The notes beneath the pieces are model-generated. The model searched no databases, was not told the origin of the DNA, and was given only the letters and a program-made list of their open reading frames with translations. From Erythroxylum novogranatense (taxonomy: Eukaryota; Streptophyta; Magnoliopsida; Malpighiales; Erythroxylaceae): a stretch of DNA of 64,000 nucleotides. The first letter of the stretch is position 1. Each line of letters begins with the position of its first letter. The stretch lies in the NCBI GenBank assembly GCA_029891385.1, contig CM057228.1:22902309-22966308 (forward strand). Reading direction: 5' to 3'. The position numbers and the translations under genes were made by a program. Positions 34,241 to 46,000 of this stretch are shown here, one piece after another.

Positions 34241-35321
34241 TTAAAAAAATAACATGAAAATGACATCGTTTTTCAGCAACAAACGACTACATTTTTATTT
34301 CATTTTAAATAAAAAATGCAGCTTCCCCCTCCCTGTTCATTTTTGTCCTCTTAGTTTATTACTCTAGTTTTTTTCCTTCCAATGCTATCGTTCGTGGTCT
34401 TCATTTCTTCTTCCATTGTCTACTTCCTAAGTCTTTGGTTCACGGTCCGTCGAAGTTAGTCGTTAATGCTTTGCACTTAAGTTTTTTTTCTACTTTCATA
34501 GTTGTTGTTAAATGCTTTTTTGTGTGTTAATTTTTTTATGTGGTTTAGGTTGTCTACGTATATTTTGACTATTGATGGTTCATTATGTGTTTGAATGTGA
34601 TCATGTTGGTGAAGAATAGAAAAATATAACGGTTTTACTATTAATTAAGGATGAATTTTTTAAGCCCATAAAGTGTTTGATGAAAGTTCTAATAGGGATG
34701 ATTTTGTTGTCAAGGTTGACAGGTGAATAAGATTGCATAATGCATATCCATATGCTTGTAATTCATAGAGTCAATATTTGGGAAGTCCCAATTAACTACT
34801 ATCTAGTTGGATGCATAGTGCACATGTATTCCTTTGTATTAAACCTTGCATAAATTCGAAATTGGTTTTAATTGAAGTGATGATAGATGCCCGTATTTAC
34901 AATTGTATTGCAGATTCATCATCTTATGTAGTTGTCTTCTCATCCATTTAAATGTGCATGAGTGCTAGCACTAGCTCCCATCACACTGCTCTTAGATATA
35001 AATGAAAATCTATCCACCCATCATAGGTGATAGGTAACTTGAAAAAGGAAAGTTTAGACCATAATTATAAAAATTATGTTCTCATCGTTATGTTGATCTC
35101 AATATAGTACAACTGGATGAAGTACAAGTCAATATTGTCATAAAAAGAGATGAAGACTATATTAAGGATGAATTGTATGACAATGATGATGCTTTGACCA
35201 AATATAATAATGATGAAGAGTCGAATCATGATATAATTAATTATGATGATTTTAAGATCTTGATCATGATAATTGAAGGTAATAAAATTGTTGTTTATAT
35301 TGCTTGAAATGTATTGTTGAT
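34241..35321. other. Unassigned DNA with a short acidic frame
   Basis: Mostly AT-rich. At about 35085-35290 the plus strand reads, in one open frame, LNIVQLDEVQVNIVIKRDED then DELYDNDDALTKYNNDEESN. This is an acidic stretch that could be the tail of a transposase-like or DUF gene next to the palindromic arrays. No domain is certain and I give it no function. Confidence 0.3.
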
Positions 35322-35548
35322 ATTTAAGTTATGTTTATCCGAATTTTTGATGTTCGAGTTATGTTATTGCTATTATTGATGTTTGAGTTATGTTTATGTA
35401 TATTGTTGGTGTTTGGGTTATGTTTATGTAGAATTTTTATGTTTAAGTTATTTTTATGCGTATTATTGATATTTGTGTTATGTTTATGTAGATTTTTGAT
35501 GTTTGAGTTATGTTTGTGTGTATTGTTGATGTTTGACTTATGTTTATT
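35322..35548. repeat. ~30-bp minisatellite, about 7-8 degenerate units
   Basis: Repeats of GATGTTTGAGTTATGTTTATG followed by TGTATTGTT or TAGATTTTT, period about 30-33. Because the period stays near a multiple of three, the plus strand reads as a Leu/Cys/Phe-rich run (FELCLCILL, FGLCLCRIF). I treat this as a by-product of the repeat, not a protein. Confidence 0.85.
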
Positions 35549-37130
35549 GAAAAACTCGTAGGTAGTATTTCCACAATATATTGGTAGATGAATGACTTCT
35601 TTTTCACTTACAAAATTGAGAGATGAAACGTTGCCATGAAATTATTCAAATCTCCGATAAATCTACTATATGTATATCTTTAACTAAGCATGTCTATCTC
35701 CAATAAATCCTATCTTCTTTAGGATTCAATTTCAAGTAGGATCTATTTCCAATAAATCTTATCTTCTTTAGGATTCAATTTAAAGTAGGATTCCTTCCTT
35801 CACAATATGTTATCTTCAAAAGAATACTAAATCATCCAAGATAGTGGAATCTATACAAGTGAATTTCTTATCACTAATGATATACTAAATATATCAAACT
35901 ACAAATAATGCCTAAAATAATTAATTAGATATCTTAACAAATATCTTAACAATCTCCCCCTTTTTGACATTATTTGTCACATCAAAGATCTCCTCCTAAA
36001 TATTTATAGAGGGAAGCTCCCCCTAAATTGAAAAATCATAATAATAGTATCCAAATAACATCAGAGTGAAAGTTAATCATTAACAAGTTTGCAAAATATC
36101 ATGTGAAAAATAAACAATCCTATCTCTCCCTTAGGATAAAACAATGCCAAAACAACTAAGAATCATAGAGATAACTTAAAATCTCCCCCTAAAAAATACC
36201 TTTAATGCAATCAATCTCAGGGATCTTGCAATAGAGTACTTAAATTTACACAAACCCTTTTCCATAACCAGCTCTTGGAATTGATGTCAAGCTTTTATGC
36301 AAGAAAAGCAACAAGATCATGCAAAGAGCAACCCACCCATCTCATAGTACAAGTAGTTTACCTTGTCAACAATCGTTTCAGGGCTTTGGTTCATAATCTT
36401 TGGTGCTCTATTAATCACACTACAGACATTTGAGAAATAAATCCCAATATTGAGAAGAAAATGAAATCATTCCCGCAATTTTGTACTAGTTCCATGCAAG
36501 TGAACGAAGATCTTCTCACATAAAGCATTCTTTGCAAATCCTATTTCATGAGAAAATTTCCAGTGAAAGCATATTGGCCAAACTTATATAGCCCATGATA
36601 TAGAGAGAAACTAAGATAAAATTTGAAAAAACCCAATTCATAGAAAACTTGATTCTTCCTGTATGTCTCCAACCAAACATCAACATTTTCTCGACATAAC
36701 TCCGTAAATCAAAATCCAAAAGTAAAACTATCAAATCCTTAAGTAGAGCCTCATTTTCTCATCAAATATAGTATTCAGAAAATAAGAAAAATCTAGACAC
36801 ATACCAATCACTTGAACCTTAGAAAACCTATAAATTAAAAACCCAGAAATCCTAAACGTTGACTACTTTGAACCTTTTTTTACTTGCTTCAATAAGCTTC
36901 AAAGTTGTAGAGTATTAATCTCACCAATCACATTCTTAATAGGATGAGTCTGATTGATTCGTGATGGAGGATCTTTGTTGAAATCACGTTCTCTTGTGTT
37001 TTCTTATTCACTAATTCTGTTTTTGTATCAGATGTCTAGTTGGTTTCTTCCTCAGAAACAACTAACTGGTCCTCTATTTGGTTAGTTCTTTTATGAAAAC
37101 AAATAAATGTGAGTTGTAAGGTTCCAATCT
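35549..37130 (-). mobile_element. Fragment of a copia-type element: 3' LTR end, purine tract and internal region
   Basis: The LTR edge is at 35951 (plus strand ...ATATCTTAACA). It is followed by ATCTCCCCCTTTTTGACATTA, the complement of AAAAAGGGGGAGAT, a textbook polypurine tract. A second CTCCCCCTAAA lies at about 36015 and a third at about 36184. The LTR start in minus orientation, TGTTAAGATATTTGTTAAGATATC, has a partial internal duplication and matches the start at 31096. The inner side (to 37130) has only short frames with no recognised domain; element C is inserted there. The left limit of the LTR is not determined. Confidence 0.5.
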
Positions 37131-40100
37131 TGTTGGACCCCAAACTTTTGGTGAAAATTAGAAATATTAAAATGAATTTAAATGAGAAATAAATTGGTGA
37201 GAAAATTTATGAATTTAAGAAAATTTGATGAATTTAAGAAAAATTTATGAGAAAAGAATTGTTTAGTTTTGATGACGTCAATATTTGATTCGATTTGTAT
37301 GGGTTATGAAAGTTTAAGAGAATGAGTTGATTTGAAATGGAAGTTGAAAATTAAGAAATAAAGAAAAAAGTGTAAATTTTTTTTTGAAGAATTAAGGAAA
37401 AGTTTGACTTTTAGGGGTTAAAAGTTGACTTTTGATATAGGCCAAATTTGAGGAAATGATCTTCTTGAGACTTGTAGCTTCTGTCGAGAGCTTTCCGTAG
37501 CCATAAAGTTTGATATTTTTCGATATCAGGAGTGAAAGTTATAATTTTTCGAAGTTAGTGTATTTTGCTTTGTGTTTTGAAAATGTTCATAGGATAAGTT
37601 TGCGTGTGTTATGTTTTGAGGTAAATCGCCGTAAGGTTGTGGTCTGAATTAGAGAAAGTGGCCTTAATGAAAGTTGTAGCTTGTATGTCAATCTTTCCGA
37701 CGCCATAAAGTTTGCAATTTTTCGATATCGGGGATATGAGTTATGATCGACTGAAATTTGAAAGTTGTTTAGGAAAAGTTGATTAGGAAAGAACCTTTGA
37801 TTGGATTTTTTGACCCTTTTAGAGATGAAATTGATTTTCTAGTTCTGCATGGAAGTTGTAGATCTTCCTTTTATCTTTCCATAGACACCAATTTTGTAAT
37901 GTTGGGAGTTCGGGATCAAGAGTTGTGATTTTTGAAAAATCTGGTTATATTTGTATATTAGAAGTGTTGTTATTTTGTTTAAAATTCGACCCTCTCTCAA
38001 TCCTTTGCGTCTAATTGCTTCGTCCTACTTCCGATTGATCCGATTTTTAAAATTTTAGATTCCTAAGACAATTAGCTACATTTTCATGGGAATTTATGAT
38101 TTTTAGGAGATTAAATGGAAAGAGATTAATTGAATCAAAGTCAGAGGATTGGTTAAAGGTTATGAGTTAGATAATTTTCTGAACATGGTTCAATATTTTG
38201 CAAAAATCGGGACCTATAGAGATCCAATTGAACCGATTATTTTTGTAAAATAAAATTGAGACATGGGGCTACAAATCATGTGAAGGGATCGAAGTTCAAT
38301 TTAGCGCCTAAGGTGTTCAATTTCTTGAGTGAAGTTTGGCGTAAGGTTCAGTCATGGTTAAGTGCAGGTCTAAAAGTTTTTTGGTCATTACTCCTTCATT
38401 TCTAAACCGATTTGAGCATTTTTAGTGTCGTTGGGAACGTTAGACATAGAGGAATATTTTTTTAGAAGGAAGTTTTGCCAAATTATTTCATTTACCTGCT
38501 CCAAATTAGGAGGCAAGATGTCAGTTTTTCAATAATGTTTCAGGGGCAAGTTTGGAAGTTCACTTAACAACTTAAGTTAGAAGGCTATAAGAAAGGGGCA
38601 TGATAGTCATTTTATAGTCATTAAAGGATAAGAAGAGTGCTGTAGTTTTAGGAGAGGAGAAAGTCACGATTTCTGCTAGAAAAATGAAAGAAAGAAACGA
38701 AGAGAGAAAGAGAGAAGAGAGATGGTCGGCGATGGAGGAGAAGAAGAAGGAAAGTGAAAGTTTATGTTTTTCCATGGATTTCTTAGGGGTTTTCGATCTT
38801 GCTTCAAGAGGAAAGGAGGGAAGAGCATGGAAGTTTCCTTTGGAGCCTATAAATACTGAAGATGGAGGAGAAAAAGGTAAGAGAGAGAAGTTTTTGATTT
38901 TGAAGCTTTTGATGAGTTTTTGGTTTAGATAGGTTAAGGATGTTATGGGATTGAGTTTTCTAAAGTGAATTGAAGAGATTATGCTATGATTATGCTTAAT
39001 TTTGGATGATTAGGATTATGCCAAATTTTGTGATATGGGGATTTTCAAAATTATTGCTATAGAGAGCTTGGAACTATGATACTTATAGATTTCCTACAGT
39101 TAATTTTGAGGATTATGTTAATTATGATGTTAATTTTGGATGATTATGGCTTAGGTAATTTTAGAATTGAGGAAAGAAGAAAGACTTGGAGATTTGCTGC
39201 TTTGGACAAGTTTATAGCAATGATTCGAGGTGGGTAATGTATTTATATTTCGAATTATAAGCTTTGTGTGTGTTCTTGAGGAATTAAGAAAGTGAATGGA
39301 TTTTAATTATTGTTTTCAAAAATATTGTTTTGACTATTTTGATGAAATTAAATGATTGATTGGTTGTTTTGAAAGATTTAGAAGAAACAAATGTTTTGGA
39401 AGTTTATTGTGTATATTTTCAGAAAATCAAGAAAGAAAGTATTTTCGAATTGTTATTGTTTCCGTATGATTTTGATAAATTGATAAAATTTCTGAAATTA
39501 ATAAATGAATTGTTAACTTTTGACAAATGTTGCATTCTTTGATAGTTGATAATTGAGACACTTTTGGGTTTGAATGATGAAAGTTAATGCTTTAAAATTT
39601 TATAAAACTATTGGTTATGAAAGTGTTTGAATAACTATGATTTCCAAAAGCTTTCGAAATTGTTATAAAAATATCGTTTATGTAAAGGTTTGAAAAACAA
39701 AAAAAAAAGTATGATTTTGAAGATTTTTGAAAGTGTTTATAAAATATAGTTTATATAAAGGTTTGAAAATTATGATTTCGAATATATTTGGAAGATTTTG
39801 ATTCCCAAAATGCTTTTGAAATTGTTTAGAAAATATGGTTTATAAAATGTTTGAAAATTTATAATTTCCAAATACTTTCGAAATTAATTATAAATTGTTG
39901 TTTATGAAAATGTTTGAAAAATTTATTATTTCCGAATGCTTTCAGAATGAAAGTGTTTGAAAAATTAAGATTTTTGAATGCTTTAGAATTGTTTATAAAA
40001 TAGTGTTGGTGTAAATGTTTGACAATTTTGATTTTCGTATGATTAAAGTCCTTGTTTATGGAATACTCTGAGAGATTTGTTATATGTTCAATGATTTGAG

Positions 40101-42341
40101 AAACTGAAAGTTCTAAGTTCGAATGTTTTTTAATTTATATAGAATAGTTACAAGTTTTAAAATGTTTGATAACTGAAGAAAATTTATGAAATTACGAAAA
40201 ATGATACAAAGGTTCAATTTCTTATTTTCAACTGATTTGTGAAATTGATTGAAAAAGTTGGAAAGTATTGAATTGTAATTGTTTCCGAATGTTTTGGAAA
40301 ATGTTACGAGTTTTAAAATGCAAAAACATTCTAAAATTGGATGATTTTGTAATGATTTAAGAAATTGTTTAAATTGTTCGATTTGTTATTTTTGATAAAT
40401 TTGAGAAATTATGAAAATGGTTTCGGATGATTTGAATAAAATGTTTTTAATTGTTTACATTCTTCGATTTTGAATGATTTGATTAATTGATGAAGTTTCT
40501 GAATGAATTAATAATTATGAAAATTGTTTGAATTGATAAATTAGAAAAAAATTTGTTTGATTTATGATTCTAAGAAATTACTATGATGCTTGCATTCTTT
40601 GTGTTTAAATGTGTGAGATTCTAACATGAGAATGGCATTTCGTTTAAATGTCTTGGAAATTGTGCATTCTTGAATGATTGGGAATGTGTTATATAATTGC
40701 TACGTAAAATTATGTGTAGTTGTTGATGTTGGTGTGACTAGTTAGACACGATTTGAAAATCAAGATTTCAAAATGTGCCTTCGAGCAATCCAAATTTTTG
40801 TTTTCGATTGTGTGTATTATGTGGGTTTGGTTAGGTCCCCTCCGTATGAGTCAGTGCACTGGTCTCCTTTTGAAAGGCTTCTCTTGCCTGCCCGCTAGTG
40901 GCATAGGAGCTCCGTTCACGGCTGCACATAACCGCTATGCGGGAATGTGCAGTACGTTCCGTTTGGACCAACCCAAATCATTTTGTTGTGTTATGTGATT
41001 TTTGCTTTGTTATGACGTGATGCATTTAGGTTTTTGATTTATTTATACATTGTGAAAAGTTTTGAAATTACGAGGAATGAGGATTTGAGATTTTCAATCA
41101 TGAAGGTTTTGGAAACGGTGTATGAAAGATTGAATGATTTGAAAAGTTTGAAAATCAGTTTTGAATAAATTTCGGACGAAATGGTTAAAGAGTAAACTGC
41201 TTGAAAATTGATTTTCGCTTATGTTTCAATTTGTAAATATGTTATCCACGAGCTATTTCACTCACCCTCCTTCTCATCCCCATCTCCGTGTTTTCAAGCG
41301 GAGATCGGATGGAAGTCGATCAAGATATTAGTTCGATCTTTGCTTGTCGTTGGTATTATGTAAAGTTTGATTTTAGGATTGGCTTTGTGTATGGCTTGGA
41401 AAGCCACATAAAACTTTGTAGTGTATTCCTTTGAATGTAATTAAATGTCAAACCGAGTATGGATTTGAGTTTGTAAATGATTATGGAATTGGTTTATGTA
41501 AATAAATGATGGTTAGTTTATATGAATGTGAAAGTGGATTATGATTTGTTTATAAATTACATATTGATTTTGGATGATGATTGGTAGGATGAAGTATGAT
41601 TGTGACTTGATTATGAGGATTATAGAAGTGCTTGAGTTATGATTGTTGAGGTTGTTTATCTTTGGGTTACGAGTATGTTTGATTGTGTTTTGGATACCGG
41701 ACGGGGGGTCCGATGATTCTGGTTATTGTGTGAGAATTATAGAAGTGCGTTTTATCCTTTACAGATTTTTGGGCTGTTCTAAATACAGTCGTTATGCTGC
41801 CCGATTTTCGATGAAATCGATGTTACTGACAAAGGTAGAAAAGAATTAGAATAAGTGTTTAGCTTAAAAATGGAATTTTGAGTTATTGCATGATTAAGAA
41901 GAATTAAGTGAATTGAGATTTGCATAAGGATGAGTTTCGAATAGGAAATTATATTGTTTTGATTGTATAAGGTTGATAAAGATAAAAAATACGGTTGTCG
42001 TATTGGATTAGTTTAGGTTTCCAACGCGATCGTATTTCGATGAGTATATTTGTTCCAACGGATGTCGGCATTTGATTTCAGTTCGAGTACTTCGTTTGTT
42101 TTGGTTTGATTGCGAATTGCATTTCTTTCGCTTTAATTTCGTTCTATCCGCTTTGTTATTCGTATTTGATTCGTTTATTCGATTGCGTTTCCAATTCATG
42201 TATCTGCCGCTTCTTTCACTTTATCATTCGATTTCGCGCTTTGTCATCGTTTGTTTCGTTTGTGATTAAATCCGCCTCCTTTGTTATTCATTTTGCATTC
42301 CGCCTTTCGGTTGGGATCCGATTCGGATCGGGTCCCAACGA
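37131..42341 (+). repeat. Element C, LTR copy 1
   Basis: It begins TGTTGGACCCCAAACTTTTGG and ends GGGTCCCAACGA. Landmarks: three diverged ~190-bp units around GAAAGTTGTAGCTT...CCATAAAGTTTG (37467, 37670, 37850), GGGACCTATAGAGATCC (38209), a GA-rich tract (about 38690), a TATA-like box (38848), and a G+C-richer block at 40830-40970. Further on is CGGACGGGGGGTCCG (about 41698), a 5-bp stem around a run of G. It has more single-base losses at CCG/CAG/CTG in its last 1.5 kb than copies 2 and 3. Confidence 0.93.
38848..38855 (+). promoter_or_regulatory. Candidate TATA box, element C LTR 1
   Basis: TATAAATA, with a purine-rich leader around it, lies about 1.7 kb into the LTR. The same box is at 44800-44807 and 50767-50774 in the other two LTRs with identical neighbours, so it is a good candidate for the LTR promoter. 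It was not tested against transcripts. Confidence 0.45.
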
Positions 42342-43079
42342 TTATGGTATCGAGTACCAAGATTAGGATCTTATCTGGCGCTTTTGGATAAGAAATTGTG
42401 AGCATTAGAATGGATAAGATTGAATGTGTGAGAATGTGATATTGATGTGAATAATTTTTCATGAAATCTTGGGAAGAACCTAATTGATTGGGATGATTTA
42501 GGTGGATTGTGATAACAGAAATTTAGATTTGAATAAATGATGAATAAGGATAAATTGATTTGATTATGTTTTTGAGAGATGCAAATTTTGAAAGATGAGA
42601 TAACTTGATGTTTGAATAGACATTTGTGCGATGAAATGAGGAATGCTTGAAAGATGAAATTGGTGATAGAAAATTATGTGTAGAAGTTCAAATGGTTGAT
42701 TTTAAATGATGATTTGGTCCATATTAAGAGTCATTAAGAAGTGGACCATTGACTTGCATAAAATGTTAAGAAATAGTGATTTTGATATGATTTTAGATGG
42801 AGTATTTGATATAAGAATTGAGAAATTGTGAAGAGATTGAGAAATATGTATGAGAAAGAAATTAGATTGGCTCAATGGTGAGAGGCGTATTCTTAGAAAT
42901 AACAAAACCTTGAGGGGTCGCGAGTTCGATTCCATAAGAAAAGTGATTAATTATGATTCTATCCGACAAATTGATGATATCTTAAATTGATTGAGAAAAG
43001 TGATTGTATGATTAGATAAGAAATATTATGTTCTTAAGTGTGAATTTCGAGGACGAAATTCTTTTAAGAGGGGGAGAAA
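42342..43079 (+). mobile_element. Element C internal domain, copy 1 (738 bp, non-coding)
   Basis: The primer site region reads TATGGTATCGAGTACC at 42343-42358, where copy 2 has TATGGTATCAGAGTACC, so one CAG has become CG here. The middle has no gag or pol. A tRNA-like A box/B box pair lies at 42868-42933. The end has TTTCGAGGACGAAATTC and the purine tract at 43066-43079. Confidence 0.9.
42868..42933 (+). other. tRNA-like A box/B box pair in internal domain 1 (SINE-like)
   Basis: TGGCTCAATGGTGAG (A-box-like, at 42868) is followed 54 bases later by GAGTTCGATTCC (B-box-like, 42922-42933), the order and approximate spacing of a pol III internal promoter in tRNA-derived SINEs. The same sequence is at 48838-48903 in the second internal domain. 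It does not fold as a normal tRNA gene by eye, so I do not call a tRNA. Confidence 0.5.
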
Positions 43080-46000
43080 TGTTGGACCCCGAACTTTTGG
43101 TGAAGATTAGAAATATTAAAATGAATTTAAATGAGAAAGAAATTGGTGAGAAAATTTATGAATTTAAGAAAATTTGATGAATTTAACAAAAATTTATGAG
43201 AAAAGAATTGTTTAGTTTTGATGACTTCAATATTTGAGTTGATTTGTATGGGTTATGAAAGTTTAAGAGAATGAGTTGATTTGACTTGGAAGTTGAAAAT
43301 TAAGAAATAAAGAGAAAAGTGTAAATTTTTTTTTGAAGAAATAAGGAAAAGTTTGACTTTTTGGGGTTAAAAGTTGACTTTTGATTTTGGCCAAATTTGA
43401 GGAAATGATCTTCTTGAGACTTGTAGCTTCTGTCGAGAGCTTTTCGTAGCCATAAAGTTTGATATTTTTTGATATCGGAAGTGAAAGTTATGATTTTTTG
43501 AAGTTAGTGTATTTTGCTTTGTGTTTTGAAAATGTTCATAGGGTAAGTTTGCGTGTGTTATGTTTTGATGCAAATCGTCGTAAGGTTGTGGTCTGAATTA
43601 GAGAAAGTGGCCTTAATGAAAGTTGTAGCTTGTATGTCAATCTTTCTGACGCCATAAAGTTTGCAATTTTTTGATATCGGAGGTAGGAGTTATGATCGAT
43701 TGAAATTTGGAAGTTGTTTAGGAAAAGTTGATTAGGACAGAACCTTTGATTGGATTTTTTGACCCCTTTAGAGATGAAATTGATTTTAGAGTTCTGCATG
43801 GAAGTTGTAGATCTTCCTTTTATCTTTCCATAGACACCAATTTTGTAATGTTGGGAGTTCGGGATCAAGAGTTGTGATTTTTGAAAAATCTGGTTATATT
43901 TGTATATTAGAAGTGTTGTTATTTTGTTTAAAATCCGACCCTCTCTCAATCCTTTGCGTCTAATTGCTTCGTACAAGATCCGATTGATCCGATTTTTAAA
44001 GTGTTAGATTCCTAAGACAATTAGCTACATTTTCATGGGAATTTATGATTTTTAGGAGATTAAATGGAAAGAGATTAATTGAATCAAAGTCAGAGGATTG
44101 GTTAAAGGTTATGAGTTAGATAATTTTCTGAACATGGTTCAATATTTTGCAAAAATCGGGACCTATAGAGATCCAATTGAACCGATTATTTTTGTAAAAT
44201 AAAATTGAGACATGGGGCTACAAATCATGTGAAGGGATCGAAGTTCAATTTAGCGCCTAAGGTGTTCAATTTCTTGAGTGAAGTTTGGCGTAAGGTTCAG
44301 TCATGGTTAAGTGCAGGTCTGAAAGTTTTTTGGTCATAACTCCTTCGTTTCTAAACCGATTTGAGCATTTTTAGTGTCGTTGGGAACGTTAGACATAGAG
44401 GAATATTTTTTTAGAAGGAAGTTTTGCCAAATTATTTCATTTACCTGCTCCAAATTAGGAGGCAAGATGTCAGTTTTTCAATAATGTTTCAGGGGCAAGT
44501 TTGGAAGTTCACTTAATAACTTAAGTTAGAAGGCTATAAGAAAGGGGCATGATAGTCATTTTATAGTCATTAAAGGATAAGAAGAGTGCTGTAGTTTTAG
44601 GAGAGGAGAAAGTCACGATTTCTGCTAGAAAAATGAAAGAAAGAAACGAAGAGAGAAAGAGAGAAGAGAGAGAGAGATGGTCATGATGGAGGAGAAGAAG
44701 AAGGAAAGTGAAAGTTTATGTTTTCCATGGATTTCTTAGGGTTTTCGATCTTGTTTCAAGAGGAAAGGAGGGAAGAGCATGGAAGTTTCCTTTGGAGCCT
44801 ATAAATACCGAAAATGGAGGAGAAAAAGGTAAGAGAGAGAAGTTTTTGATTTTGAAGCTTTTGATGAGTTTTTGGTTTAGATAGGTTAAGGATGTTATGG
44901 GATTGAGTTTTCTAAAGTGAATTGAAGAGATTATGCTATGATTATGCTTAATTTTGGATGATTAGGATTATGCCAAATTTTGTGATTTGGGAATTTTCGA
45001 AATTATTGCTATAGAGAGCTTGGAACTATGATACTTATAGATTTCCTACAGTCAATTTTGAGGATTATGTTAATTATGATGTTAATTTTGGATGATTATG
45101 ACTTAGGTAATTTTAGAATTGAGGAAAGAAGAAAGACTTGGAGACTTGTTGCTTTGGACAAGTTCATAGCAAGGATTCGTGGTGGGTAATGTATTTATAT
45201 TTCGAATTATAAGCTTTGTGTGTCTTCTTGAGGAATTAAGAAAGTGAATGGATTTTTAATTATTGTTTTCGAAAAATATTGTTTTGACTATTTTGATGAA
45301 ATTAAATGATTGATTGGTTGTTTTTGAAAGATTTAGAAGAAACAAATGTTTTGGAAGTTTATTGTGTATATTTTCGTAAAATCAAGAAAGAAAGTATTTT
45401 CAATTGTTATTGTTTAGTATGATTTTGATAAATTGATAAAATTTCTGAAATTAATAAATGAATTGTTAACTTTGACAAATGTTGCATTCTTTGATAGTTG
45501 ATAATTGAGACACTTTTGGGTTTGAATGATGAAAGTTAATGCTTTAAAATTTTATAAAACTATTGGTTATGAAAGTGTTTGAATAACTATGATTTCCAAA
45601 AGCTTTGAAATTGTTATAAAAATATCGCTTATGTAAAGGTTTGAAAACAAAAAAAAGTATGATTTTCAAGATTTTGAAAGTGTTTATAAAATATAGTTTA
45701 TATAAAGGTTTGAAAATTATGATTTCGAATATATTTGGAAGATTTTGATTCCTAAAATGCTTTTGAAATTGTTTAGAAAATATGGTTTATAAAAATGTTT
45801 GAAAATTTATGATTTCCAAATACTTTCAAATTAATTATAAATTGTTGTTTATGAAAATGTTTGAAAAATTTATTATTTCGAATGCTTTTTTAATGAAAGT
45901 GTTTGAAAAATTAAGATTTTGAATGCTTTAGAATTGTTTATAAAATAGTGTTGGTGTAAATGTTTGACAATTTTGATTTTCGTATGATTAAAGTCCTTGT

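Noticed and set aside
40753..40998. 81-residue frame repeated three times (also at 46696 and 52662)
   Set aside because: It lies inside the element C LTR copies and is repeated because the LTR is repeated; no domain, and its neighbours are noncoding.
42868..42933. A true tRNA gene
   Set aside because: A- and B-box-like words are present but I could not form an acceptor stem or anticodon arm by eye.
43536..43976. 146-residue minus-strand frame repeated at 49500-49940
   Set aside because: It is antisense to the GTTGTAG modules of the LTR; copy 1 of the LTR does not keep it open.
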